Shown here piece by piece: positions 34,455 to 42,234 of a DNA stretch of 64,000 nt. Numbering within the stretch: the stretch's first letter is position 1; every line of letters begins with the position of its first letter. The DNA is taken from assembly GCF_002979415.1 (NCBI RefSeq), contig NZ_PCOT01000010.1, positions 1 through 64,000 on the forward strand. The letters run 5' to 3'. The position numbers and the translations under genes were made by a program. The stretch is from Microbacterium sp. MYb72. Its GTDB lineage: Bacteria; Actinomycetota; Actinomycetes; Actinomycetales; Microbacteriaceae. The notes under the pieces are model-generated. The model ran no database searches. It was not told the DNA's origin and saw nothing but the letters and a program-made list of their open reading frames with translations.

Positions 34455-35870
34455 TCAGGAGGCGTCGACGGGGACGCGGGGGCGGATGAGGAAGCTGGTG
34501 ATGAGGGCCAGAGCGGTGATGCCGACGGAGATCCACAGCGCCGTGACGTAGCCGCCGGGGGTGCCCTGCGCGGCGAAGGGGGCGACGATGCCGATGCCGA
34601 GACCGGCGCCGATGCCGAAGGCGCTGCCGTTCAGGCCGGGGAGCGCCGCCGGCGCCTCCGCGGGCGACTGCACGACGCCCAGGCCGTTGATCGTGGTCAG
34701 CACGATGCCGTTGTACGTGATGCCGAGGAGCGCGATCATGGCGAACACCACCCAGAAGCTCTGGGGGAGCAGGGCGATGACGACCAGCAGGACGAGACAG
34801 GCGATCATGCCCACGCGCAGGACGGGGATCCATCCGCGGCGCCCGGCGAGCCAGCCCGACATCGGCGCGGCGAAGACGCCGATCAGCGCGGGCGGGGCGA
34901 GGAAGAGCAGAGCCGCGGTGGCGGCGTCGAGGCCGAATCCGTGGGTGCCGTCCTGGCTGAGCAGCACCACGGTGAAGTTGATGACGGCGAAGACGCTCGA
35001 CAGGGTCAGCACGGTCGTCGCGAGCACCGGCCACACCTGGCGGGAGCGCAGGTGCTCGACGGCGATCAGCGGGGTCGCACGCCTCTTCTCGACCACCCAG
35101 AACGCCACGAGGGAGGCGACGGCGCCCGCCAGGAACAGGAGGGTGACCGGGGCCAGCCACCCCGCGCTCGGTCCGGAGGACACGAAGTACGTCACGCAGA
35201 TCAGCGCGATCGACAGTACGGCAGCTCCCCACCAGTCCATCTTTCCGCTCGACGCGCTGACCTGCGTGGCCGGGATCACCCTGGCCACGCAGACGATCGC
35301 GATGAGGCCGACGATGAAGATGACGACGAAGATCGAGCGGAAGCCGAAGGCCTCGCTCAGCAGGCCGCCGATGTAGCCGTCGACGCCGCCGACCCCGCCG
35401 TTGACGGCGGTGATGATGCCGAGGGTCGTGCCGAAGACCTTGGCGCTCAGCGATTCGCTGAGGATCACGTAGGCGAGTTGGAACGCGGCACTCGATGCGC
35501 CTTGGAGGACACGTCCGATGAGCAGCACGGTGAGGTTCGGCGCGAAGATGCACAGGAGCGTGCCGAGAGACAGGATGCCGAGCACGATGAACAGGGCGCG
35601 CTTGCGCCCGATGAAGTCGCTCCAGCGTCCGAGGACGACGCCGCCGACGGCGCCGGCGACGAAGAACAGGGAGGACACCTGCGACACGCGCCCGATGTCC
35701 TCGCCCAGCTGTGCGGCGATGTCGGGCAGGGCGGGCGTGATCATGCTCGCGTTCAGCTGATACGAGAGCACGCCGAGGATCAGGGTGGCGACCAGCCCGA
35801 CGGCGCGCGCACCGCGGACGGGCTCGCGGACGGGTGCGCCGGGGGAGGCGGTGGGGGCGTGGGTGTGCAC
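34455..35870 (-). CDS. MFS transporter, probable nucleoside importer
   Basis: 471 residues with about 14 hydrophobic helices. LSYQLNASMITPALPDIAAQLG, GRWSDFIGRKRALF and the C-motif-like GGVGGVDGYIGGLLSE place it in the major facilitator superfamily near the DHA2/drug-like branch. The GTG start at 35870 follows AAGGAG by six bases; an out-of-frame ATG further up is unrelated. The neighbours (nucleoside hydrolase, ribokinase and a GntR regulator) suggest it moves nucleosides or ribosides, which is inference from context because the sequence alone looks like an exporter family. Divergent from gntR over an operator. Confidence 0.85.
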   Translation of the reverse strand: MHTHAPTASPGAPVREPVRGARAVGLVATLILGVLSYQLNASMITPALPDIAAQLGEDIGRVSQVSSLFFVAGAVGGVVLGRWSDFIGRKRALFIVLGILSLGTLLCIFAPNLTVLLIGRVLQGASSAAFQLAYVILSESLSAKVFGTTLGIITAVNGGVGGVDGYIGGLLSEAFGFRSIFVVIFIVGLIAIVCVARVIPATQVSASSGKMDWWGAAVLSIALICVTYFVSSGPSAGWLAPVTLLFLAGAVASLVAFWVVEKRRATPLIAVEHLRSRQVWPVLATTVLTLSSVFAVINFTVVLLSQDGTHGFGLDAATAALLFLAPPALIGVFAAPMSGWLAGRRGWIPVLRVGMIACLVLLVVIALLPQSFWVVFAMIALLGITYNGIVLTTINGLGVVQSPAEAPAALPGLNGSAFGIGAGLGIGIVAPFAAQGTPGGYVTALWISVGITALALITSFLIRPRVPVDAS

Positions 35871-35913
35871 GGAGACTCCTTCGTCATGGGTGCCGTCGGG
35901 TGCGGCTTGTATG

Positions 35914-35938
35914 ATGTTATACCTCTCCGGTCTAACAT
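35914..35938. promoter_or_regulatory. GntR operator of the nucleoside island
   Basis: ATGTTATACC (35914-35923), spacer TCTCC, and GGTCTAACAT (35929-35938) form an inverted repeat with one mismatch in ten. It lies between the divergent MFS and GntR starts, 44 bases from one and 73 from the other. Confidence 0.75.
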
Positions 35939-36011
35939 GGTCAACACGAGGTGTCCCGTGCTTGAATACGGAGGACGCTCGCGCCGGAGCGGCGACGGAA
36001 GGAGCGACAGG

Positions 36012-36797
36012 ATGACGAACGGGATCGAGCAGTTCCTCGGACGGAGTCTGACGAGCACCGTCGGGCAGCCGCTGCGCGTCGCCGTCTACTCGCGCATCGC
36101 CGACGGCATCCGCTCCGGCATCTTCGAGCTCGGCTCCGCCCTGCCGCGGGAGACCGAGCTGGGCGTCGCGCTGGGCGTCAGCCGCACCGTGGTCCGCGAG
36201 GCGCTGATGCTCCTCGAAGAGGACGGGCTCATCATCACGCGCCGAGGCATCGGCCGATTCGTCGCCGACGACCTGCCGCGCGTGGGGCTCGAGGAGCTGC
36301 GGCCGCTGGAGCAGGCGCTCTCCGACGGCGACGACGACGTGGTCGTGCGCATGCTCAGCTTCGACCTGCAGTCCACCACCGACTTCACCTCCAGCAAGCT
36401 CGCGCTCGACCCCGCCGCGAACACGTGGTTCCGCGAGGCCGTCGTCGAGCGGCGCGGCGAGCCGGTCGCGATCCTGCAGGAGCACCTGCCCGCCGGCCGC
36501 TACCTCAGCGACATCAGCCGGCCGATCGCCGACGCGCTGGAGGAGGCGGCGACCTCACCGTCGAGCATCCTGGCAGCGCTGCGCGAGCGGACCGACGTCG
36601 TCTTCGACTCCGCGGTCTGCGAGATCACCGTCAACGTGGTCGGCGCATCGCGCGGGTCGCTCCTCGGCCTCGGCGCCGCCGAGCCGGTGCTCATCCTCAC
36701 CCAGACCGTTACCACGGGGGGAGCCCCCGTGTACCTCGCCAAGTGCATCGTCTCCTCCCGAGTCGGTCATCTCTCCGTCGTCCAGACCACGTCCTGA
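36012..36797 (+). CDS. GntR family transcriptional regulator, UTRA-type
   Basis: 261 residues. The N-terminal winged helix reads RVAVYSRIADGIRSGIFELGSALPRETELGVALGVSRTVVREALMLLEEDGLIITRRGIGRFV. The larger C-terminal part, with EQALSDGDDDVVVRMLSFDLQSTTDF, a middle AVVERRGEPVAILQEHLP and the closing GGAPVYLAKCIVSSRVGHLSV, fits a UTRA/HutC-like ligand domain. The ligand would be a nucleoside, ribose or ribose phosphate. ATG at 36012 has AAGGAG upstream. A near-perfect palindrome in the divergent promoter is its likely site. It runs straight into the ribokinase gene. Confidence 0.88.
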   Translation: MTNGIEQFLGRSLTSTVGQPLRVAVYSRIADGIRSGIFELGSALPRETELGVALGVSRTVVREALMLLEEDGLIITRRGIGRFVADDLPRVGLEELRPLEQALSDGDDDVVVRMLSFDLQSTTDFTSSKLALDPAANTWFREAVVERRGEPVAILQEHLPAGRYLSDISRPIADALEEAATSPSSILAALRERTDVVFDSAVCEITVNVVGASRGSLLGLGAAEPVLILTQTVTTGGAPVYLAKCIVSSRVGHLSVVQTTS

Positions 36798-36809
36798 TTG
36801 CGAGCCCCC

Positions 36810-37649
36810 GTGCAGAGTCCCCTTCCCCTCACCGTCGTCGGAAGCATCAACGTCGACCTCACCGCACGCGCAGAGCGTCTTCCGCAGGCGGGTGAGACCG
36901 TGGGCGGAGGCCGCCTGGTCCGCGAAGCCGGAGGCAAGGGCGCCAACCAGGCCGCCGCAGCCGCGCGGCTGGGCGCCGCGGTGCGCATGATCGGCGCGGT
37001 CGGACCCGACGCCGACGGAGCGTGGATGCGCGCCGAGCTCGATGCCGCGGGCGTCGACACCTCCGGTCTGCAGGCGGGCACGGAGCCGACCGGCGTCGCC
37101 CTCATCGTCGTCGACCGCGAGGGGGAGAACCAGATCGCCGTGTGCGAAGGCGCCAACGGGGAGGTCTCCCTCGACGGCGTCGAGTTCGCCGAGGGCGAGG
37201 CGGTGCTCGCGCAGCTGGAGATCTCCATGGACCTCGTGGTCGAGCTGGCCGCGCGGGCGCGCGGATACCTCGCGGTGAACGCGGCGCCGGCCCGCGAACT
37301 GCCGGACGCAGTGCTGCGACGCGCGGACCTCATCATCGTCAACGAGACGGAGTACGCCCTCATCCCCGCCCTCCGCACGGCCGCTCGGGTCGCCGTCACC
37401 TACGGCGGCGACGGGGCGAAGCTGTTCGAGGGCGGTGTCGAAGTCGCCGCGGCCCCTGCCGTGAAGACGACGGTGGAGAACACGGTCGGCGCGGGTGATG
37501 CGTTCTGCGCCGCGCTGACGATCGGCCTCGCCTCCGGGGCATCCGCCGCCGAAGCGCTCTCCGTGGCGTGCGCCGTCGGAGCCGCCGCGGTGGCCGATCC
37601 GCGGTCGCAGCCCCTCCTCGACCCCTACGACGCCTACCTCGCGCGCTGA
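36810..37649 (+). CDS. rbsK: ribokinase / PfkB family sugar kinase
   Basis: 279 residues from GTG at 36810; a TTG at 36798, directly after the gntR stop, would add four residues. Family features are TVVGSINVDLTARAERLPQAGETVGG at the N-terminus, GGKGANQAAAAARLG, and the anion-hole/catalytic motif ENTVGAGDAF with Asp230 as base. These fit ribokinase, which makes ribose 5-phosphate. The substrate is supplied by the nucleoside hydrolase nearby. It is co-transcribed with and directly behind gntR. Confidence in the family is high, in ribose as the substrate moderate to high. Confidence 0.9.
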   Translation: MQSPLPLTVVGSINVDLTARAERLPQAGETVGGGRLVREAGGKGANQAAAAARLGAAVRMIGAVGPDADGAWMRAELDAAGVDTSGLQAGTEPTGVALIVVDREGENQIAVCEGANGEVSLDGVEFAEGEAVLAQLEISMDLVVELAARARGYLAVNAAPARELPDAVLRRADLIIVNETEYALIPALRTAARVAVTYGGDGAKLFEGGVEVAAAPAVKTTVENTVGAGDAFCAALTIGLASGASAAEALSVACAVGAAAVADPRSQPLLDPYDAYLAR

Positions 37650-37687
37650 GAGCCGGCGGTGTCCGTCGCCGCGGATAGCCTGGGAGC

Positions 37688-38257
37688 ATGACCTCCCTCA
37701 TCGCAGGACCCGACGCACTCGACCGCTGCGCCTGGGTCGGTGACGACGCCGAATACCGCCGGTATCACGACGAGGAGTGGGGCACCCCGCTCCGCGGCGA
37801 CAGGGCGCTCTTCGAGAAGATGGCGCTGGAGGGCTTCCAGGCTGGTCTGTCGTGGATCACGATCCTGCGCAAGCGTCCGAGGTTCCGCGAGGTGTTCGCC
37901 GGCTTCGAGCCCGAGGCCGTCGCCGAGTTCGATGAGGGAGACGTCGAGCGGCTGATGGCGGATGCAGGCATCATCCGCAACCGGGCGAAGATCGAGGCCA
38001 CGATCGGCAACGCGCGGCTCGTGCGGGACATGGCCGATGGCGAGCTCGACGCCCTGATGTGGTCGTTCGCGCCTCCGGCCTCCGGCATCCGTCCGCGCAG
38101 CATGGCCGACGTCGCCGCCGTGACCGCCGAGTCGACCGCGATGAGCAAGGAGCTGCGGCGACGAGGATTCCGCTTCGTGGGACCGACGACGATGTACGCC
38201 CTGATGCAGTCCGCGGGAATGGTCGACGACCACATGGAGGGATGCTGGCGCGCCTGA
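37688..38257 (+). CDS. tag: DNA-3-methyladenine glycosylase I
   Basis: 189 residues. The enzyme removes 3-methyladenine from alkylated DNA. RCAWVGDDAEYRRYHDEEWGTPLRGDRALFEKMALEGFQAGLSW is the diagnostic Tag opening, with Cys14 and the His of YHDEEWG as zinc ligands. The C-terminal DHMEGCW supplies His182 and Cys186, completing the zinc snap. The middle block IIRNRAKIEATIGNA is also conserved. A promoter-like GATAGCCT lies about ten bases before the ATG, so the message may be almost leaderless. The gene is 38 bases after ribokinase and possibly co-transcribed, though unrelated in function. Confidence 0.95.
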   Translation: MTSLIAGPDALDRCAWVGDDAEYRRYHDEEWGTPLRGDRALFEKMALEGFQAGLSWITILRKRPRFREVFAGFEPEAVAEFDEGDVERLMADAGIIRNRAKIEATIGNARLVRDMADGELDALMWSFAPPASGIRPRSMADVAAVTAESTAMSKELRRRGFRFVGPTTMYALMQSAGMVDDHMEGCWRA

Positions 38258-38276
38258 TGCCGTAGGGCGTGCGGAC

Positions 38277-38303
38277 GTTTCGTCTCGCTGCGCCCGCTCG
38301 ACG
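38277..38303 (-). repeat. dispersed element, second intergenic copy
   Basis: GTTTCGTCTCGCTGCGCCCG then CTCGACG is the shortened inverse of the element at 14617-14645 and of the ecfA linker arms. It lies between converging tag and regulator genes. Confidence 0.55.
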
Positions 38304-38330
38304 CCGGCACCACCCCTCAGGGCGTGAGGC

Positions 38331-39077
38331 TCAGCGCCGACCGGTCTCCCTCGTGAGAGCGGAGCGGGAGTCCGACGTGTTCTCGACGGCGAAGGTCGCC
38401 ATCGTCGGCAGGTAGCGGTCGTCGGCGGTCTCGACGAGCGCTCCGTCCTCGGCCCAGGCCATGCGGCGCACGCGCAGGAGCGGGCTGCCGAGCGGGACGG
38501 CGAGGACCTCGGCGTCGAGCGGATCGGCGGCGACCGCGTCGAAGAGATGGCGGGCGCGCGTGGGGGCGAGGCCATGCGCCGTCATTGTCTGGTAGATGCT
38601 CCCGGTGTCGAGATCCGCCGCGAGCAGCACTCGGCCCACGTCGAGGGGGAAGGCGGAGCGCTCGAGCATGGCGGGGGCGTCGTCGAGCAGACGGAGGCGC
38701 ACGATCTCGACCACCGGATCCCCCTGTCCGATGCCGAGCCCGGCGGCGATGTCGTCCGACGCCGGACGGCGGGCGGCTTCGATCACGCGCTGGCCCGGGG
38801 TGCTGCCGATGCTCAGCGCCCATTCGGTGAACGAGATGAACGTCTGGAAGGGCTGCGTCGGGACCATCCTCTTGACCCGCGGGGGAGCGCCGCGGCCGCC
38901 GTCGACCGCTCCCTGCGCGCGCAGGGTCGCGAGCGCCTGTCTGATCGGCCCCCTCGACGTGCCGAACTCGGCGATGAGCGACTGCTCGCTGGGGACGCGC
39001 TCCCCCTCGGGCCATTCGCCGGAGCGGATGCGCGACAGCATCCGCTCGTAGAGCTGTTCGTGCAGCGGTGCGCTCAC
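38331..39077 (-). CDS. GntR/HutC family transcriptional regulator
   Basis: 248 residues with an N-terminal winged helix (LYERMLSRIRSGEWPEGERVPSEQSLIAEFGTSRGPIRQALATLRAQGAVDGGRGAPPRV) and a UTRA ligand domain (TFISFTEWALSIGSTPGQRVIEA, VVEIVRLRLLDDAPAMLERSAFPLDVG, and the closing LVETADDRYLPTMATFAVE). That layout is the HutC subfamily. The GTG at 39077 follows AAGGAGGG and is preferred over longer frames. It is divergent from a wall-anchored phosphoesterase, with an 18-base palindrome between, so that gene and its own are likely targets. Ligand unknown; phosphorylated sugars or nucleotides are reasonable guesses. Confidence 0.9.
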   Translation of the reverse strand: MSAPLHEQLYERMLSRIRSGEWPEGERVPSEQSLIAEFGTSRGPIRQALATLRAQGAVDGGRGAPPRVKRMVPTQPFQTFISFTEWALSIGSTPGQRVIEAARRPASDDIAAGLGIGQGDPVVEIVRLRLLDDAPAMLERSAFPLDVGRVLLAADLDTGSIYQTMTAHGLAPTRARHLFDAVAADPLDAEVLAVPLGSPLLRVRRMAWAEDGALVETADDRYLPTMATFAVENTSDSRSALTRETGRR

Positions 39078-39174
39078 GTGTCGGCCCTCCTTGTCGCTAC
39101 TTCTTCGGGATGGGATCCCGCTCTCTGACCAGTCTGATGCCTGTCGGTGAACATTCGGGGAACTTCGCTGCCAG

Positions 39175-39192
39175 AAGTTGTCATGACTACTT
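39175..39192. promoter_or_regulatory. HutC-type palindromic operator
   Basis: AAGTTGTCATGACTACTT is an 18-base palindrome with one mismatched pair, centred on GTCATGAC. Its GT-N-[core]-N-AC ends resemble HutC-subfamily sites. It lies 98 bases from the regulator start and 87 from the phosphoesterase start. Confidence 0.7.
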
Positions 39193-39279
39193 GCATTCAG
39201 CAGGCTCGTATCGGGCGATACCCGCGCCCTCACCCCGCATCGTCCGACCCACGGTCCCCCACTCCCGAGGAAGAAGCAC

Positions 39280-42090
39280 ATGAGACTCACACGCGGAATC
39301 GGAGCCCTCGCGGCCTCCGCCGCTCTCGCCCTGATCGCCGGAGCGGCGGCGAGCCCCGCCGTCGCCGCCGCGCCCGCACCCCTCGCCGAGGGCTTCACGA
39401 CCGGGTCCGCCGCCCAGGCGCCCGCGGGCTGGAGCGTCGAGAGCAGCAACATCGCCGGCATGCGCACCGGATGGCAGGGGTGGACGTTCCACACCGTGCC
39501 CGAGGTCCTGTCGACCTGGGGCAACAGCGGCGATCGCGGATCGTTCTCCCGCGCCGACGGCATGACCGCCGTGGTGCACTCCGACTCCAACCGCCCCACC
39601 ACAGGGCGCTTCAGCTCGGTGCTCTGGGCGCCCGAGTTCGACCTGCAGTCCGGCGCCGGCGCCGTGCAGGTGACGTTCGACAGCCACTACAAGCAGGGGC
39701 AGGCCCCGCAGACGGCGCAGCTCGTCGCGCGCTTCGACGACGGTGCACCCGTCACCGTGGAGTCGTTCTCGCGCAACCGGCTCGACGAGCAGGTCTCCGT
39801 CGCGGTCCCGGTGCCGTCGGGTGCGGGCAGCGTGCAGATCGGCTGGTCCTACGCCGAGAGCAGCAACAACTGGTTCTGGATGATCGACGACGTGCAGATC
39901 GGCGAGACGGCTCCGGTCGACTCCACCCCGCGCATCCTCTCCGCGACCAAGCCCGTCGCGGCGGCGGGCGCGACGGTGCCCGTGCAGATCGGCGGGCTCC
40001 GTCAGGGGCAGCAGCTGGAGGCGCTGCTCGGCGCCGACGCCGTCTCGGGGATCCCGGTGGCGGATGCCGCGGGCGAGACCTCCTTCTCGGTGACCCTCCC
40101 GGCCGGGACCCCTGCCGGGTCGGCGACCCTGTCGCTCGGAGGGGCGGGCATCGCGCCGGCATCCCTGGAGATCACCGTGCTGGGTGCGGGCGACGCCGAG
40201 ACCCACACGACCGAGCAGCAGATCTGGTTCGACGGCTTCGAGGCCGACACCTGGACGGCCAGCGGGTCGTGGAAGACCTCGACCATCGCCGACGTCATCG
40301 CCGAGTACGGCACCGATCGGAGGCACGCGTTCACCCGCGCCTCCGGGCGGATCGCCGTGGCCGAATCGGCGAAGGCCGCTTTCGACGGCACGCTGACCTC
40401 CGCTCCGATCGCGGTGACGCCCGGTGACGCGCTCGAGCTGCGTCTCGACAGCCACTACCGCAAGCGCGGCGGCGCCCAGCAGGGCACCGTCACGGTGTCG
40501 TTCGACGACGGCACGCAGACCGTGCTCCGTGCGCTCTCCGATGCGGATGAGGAATCCGCCCAGCTGCGGCTGCCGTTCTCCGTGCCAGCGGGGGCGAAGG
40601 CGATGACCGTGCGCGTCGACTTCGAGGCGGCCGCGGCATCCGGCTCCTGGATGCTGGACGACGTCCAGGTCGTGCGTCCGCTCTCCGCCCTCGCCGACGG
40701 CACCACGGCGCAGGCCGTGGTCGACATCTTCAGCGACGTGCAGGGTGCGACCACCCGACTGAGCCAGAACGTGATCCCCGGCTTCCGCGGCATGACGCAG
40801 AAGGCCGACGTGCTCGTCTCGAACGGCGACCTCGTCAGCAACGGCTCGACGTCGAACTACTCCGCGTACTTCGCGGCGCTCGCCGCGGGCGGCGGAGGCC
40901 AGTACGGCACGGTCGTCTCGACCATCGGCAACCACGAGTACTACGGGAGCGACGGGTCGGCGACGTACCAGAAGCGGTTCCTCGACACGACCGGCATGCG
41001 CGACGTCGGCGGTCAGGGCGGACTGTGGGGCGAGGTGCTCGTCGACGGCGAGCTGCCCCTGATCTGGATCGGCAGCGAGTCGTACGACTACTCCGCGAAG
41101 ACGGGCTCCGGCCCCTTCGTCGACTTCAGCTCGGCGCAGTACACCTGGCTGCGCGAGCGCCTCGACCACTGGCGGGCCGAGAACAAGCCCGTGCTGCTCT
41201 TCTCGCACCACCTGCTGCCGTACTCGGTCTCTGGCTCCTACGCGCGCTTCTACAAGAACGACTACGGCCAGGAGGAGGCGCGCTTCGCGGCGCTGCTCGC
41301 GCAGAACCCGAACGTGATCATGTTCAACAGCCACACGCACTGGTCGCCCACTCTGAACGACTGGAGCTCCGAACTGCGCACGGACCCGGCGCAGGCGCAC
41401 GCGCCGACCGTCGTGAACACCGGCGCGGTGACGACGATGTACGGTCCGAGCGGCGACTGGGAGGAGAAGGCCGTCGGCGGCGCCGACCCCGTGGGCCTCC
41501 GCGCCGCCCTCTACGACGACCGCGTGCGGGTGACGGTGTACTCGTTCTCCACGACGGGCGCCTCGGAGATCAAGCACGTCGACGTCCCGCTGCCGACGGA
41601 TGCTCCGGTGGAGCCCGCGCAGCCGCTGATCGACCTCGGCGCCGACACCGTCGTCGCCGGCGGCGAGCTCGCGGTCTCCGGCACGGGCTTCCCGGCGTCG
41701 GCTGAGCTGGCGATCGAGCTGCGCTCCACCCCGGTGCGGGTCGGGCAGGTCACGACGGATGCCGACGGCGCCTTCCGCACCACGGTGACGATCCCGAAGA
41801 GCACGCCCGCCGGGGCGCACACGCTCGCCGTCATCTTGCCCGATGGCACGGAGGCGACGGCGGCGGTCACGGTCACCGCGGCGGGCGGCACCGGTGATGC
41901 GAACGGCACCGGCGGCACAGGCGGAGCGAACGCCTCCGGCGGCGCGAACGGCGGGTCGGGGTCGACCGCGCCGGGCGGAGGACTCGCGACAACGGGCGCG
42001 GAGCCCGCGTGGCTGCTGCTCGCCGGTGCGCTCGCGCTGGCCGCCACCGGCGCGGTGCTCGTCATCCGCCGCCGCGCGACCCGCGGCTGA
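39280..42090 (+). CDS. wall-anchored metallophosphoesterase with duplicated N-terminal beta domain and LAXTG signal
   Basis: 936 residues. A signal peptide (1-30) precedes two similar jelly-roll domains (about 35-210 and 310-470), each with a W-T...STW/ST...GDRGSF or TDRRHAF pattern. The calcineurin-like core has FSDVQG with Asp486, SNGDLVSNG, GNHE with His552, FSHH and NSHTHW; the first metal motif is D-x-Q rather than D-x-H. A C-terminal Ig-like domain, a Gly/Ala/Asn linker and the sorting signal LATTG plus helix and RRR follow. It likely hydrolyses external phosphate esters or nucleotides at the wall. GAGGAAG precedes the ATG. Probably controlled by the divergent HutC-type regulator. Confidence 0.9.
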   Translation: MRLTRGIGALAASAALALIAGAAASPAVAAAPAPLAEGFTTGSAAQAPAGWSVESSNIAGMRTGWQGWTFHTVPEVLSTWGNSGDRGSFSRADGMTAVVHSDSNRPTTGRFSSVLWAPEFDLQSGAGAVQVTFDSHYKQGQAPQTAQLVARFDDGAPVTVESFSRNRLDEQVSVAVPVPSGAGSVQIGWSYAESSNNWFWMIDDVQIGETAPVDSTPRILSATKPVAAAGATVPVQIGGLRQGQQLEALLGADAVSGIPVADAAGETSFSVTLPAGTPAGSATLSLGGAGIAPASLEITVLGAGDAETHTTEQQIWFDGFEADTWTASGSWKTSTIADVIAEYGTDRRHAFTRASGRIAVAESAKAAFDGTLTSAPIAVTPGDALELRLDSHYRKRGGAQQGTVTVSFDDGTQTVLRALSDADEESAQLRLPFSVPAGAKAMTVRVDFEAAAASGSWMLDDVQVVRPLSALADGTTAQAVVDIFSDVQGATTRLSQNVIPGFRGMTQKADVLVSNGDLVSNGSTSNYSAYFAALAAGGGGQYGTVVSTIGNHEYYGSDGSATYQKRFLDTTGMRDVGGQGGLWGEVLVDGELPLIWIGSESYDYSAKTGSGPFVDFSSAQYTWLRERLDHWRAENKPVLLFSHHLLPYSVSGSYARFYKNDYGQEEARFAALLAQNPNVIMFNSHTHWSPTLNDWSSELRTDPAQAHAPTVVNTGAVTTMYGPSGDWEEKAVGGADPVGLRAALYDDRVRVTVYSFSTTGASEIKHVDVPLPTDAPVEPAQPLIDLGADTVVAGGELAVSGTGFPASAELAIELRSTPVRVGQVTTDADGAFRTTVTIPKSTPAGAHTLAVILPDGTEATAAVTVTAAGGTGDANGTGGTGGANASGGANGGSGSTAPGGGLATTGAEPAWLLLAGALALAATGAVLVIRRRATRG

Positions 42091-42094
42091 GACC

Positions 42095-42135
42095 CTGCCC
42101 ATCGGATGCCGCGCCCCACGGCATCCGATGGGCAG
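42095..42135 (+). terminator. terminator after the metallophosphoesterase
   Basis: CTGCCCATCGGATGCCG (42095-42111), loop CGCCCCA, and its exact complement CGGCATCCGATGGGCAG (42119-42135) form a 17-base-pair stem. Confidence 0.88.
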
Positions 42136-42165
42136 TCCTCCCCATGTGCGCCTCTTCATCGCGCG

Positions 42166-42174
42166 GTTAGACTC
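42166..42174 (+). promoter_or_regulatory. conserved promoter core of first giant Ig/Fn3 gene
   Basis: GTTAGACTC here recurs exactly at 48382-48390, at a similar distance (60-70 bases) before the paralogous gene. TAGACT would serve as the -10. No clear -35 is seen. Conservation in otherwise diverged leader DNA supports a regulatory role. Confidence 0.6.
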
Positions 42175-42234
42175 GACAGGTGCGTCGACCGTCCTCAATC
42201 GGGCGGTGGACATCGACCGGGGGGACACCGCGAA

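Noticed and set aside
34395-36011. Extension of the GntR frame far upstream
   Set aside because: The upstream part is antisense to the MFS gene; the ATG at 36012 has a good ribosome-binding site and begins just before the winged helix.
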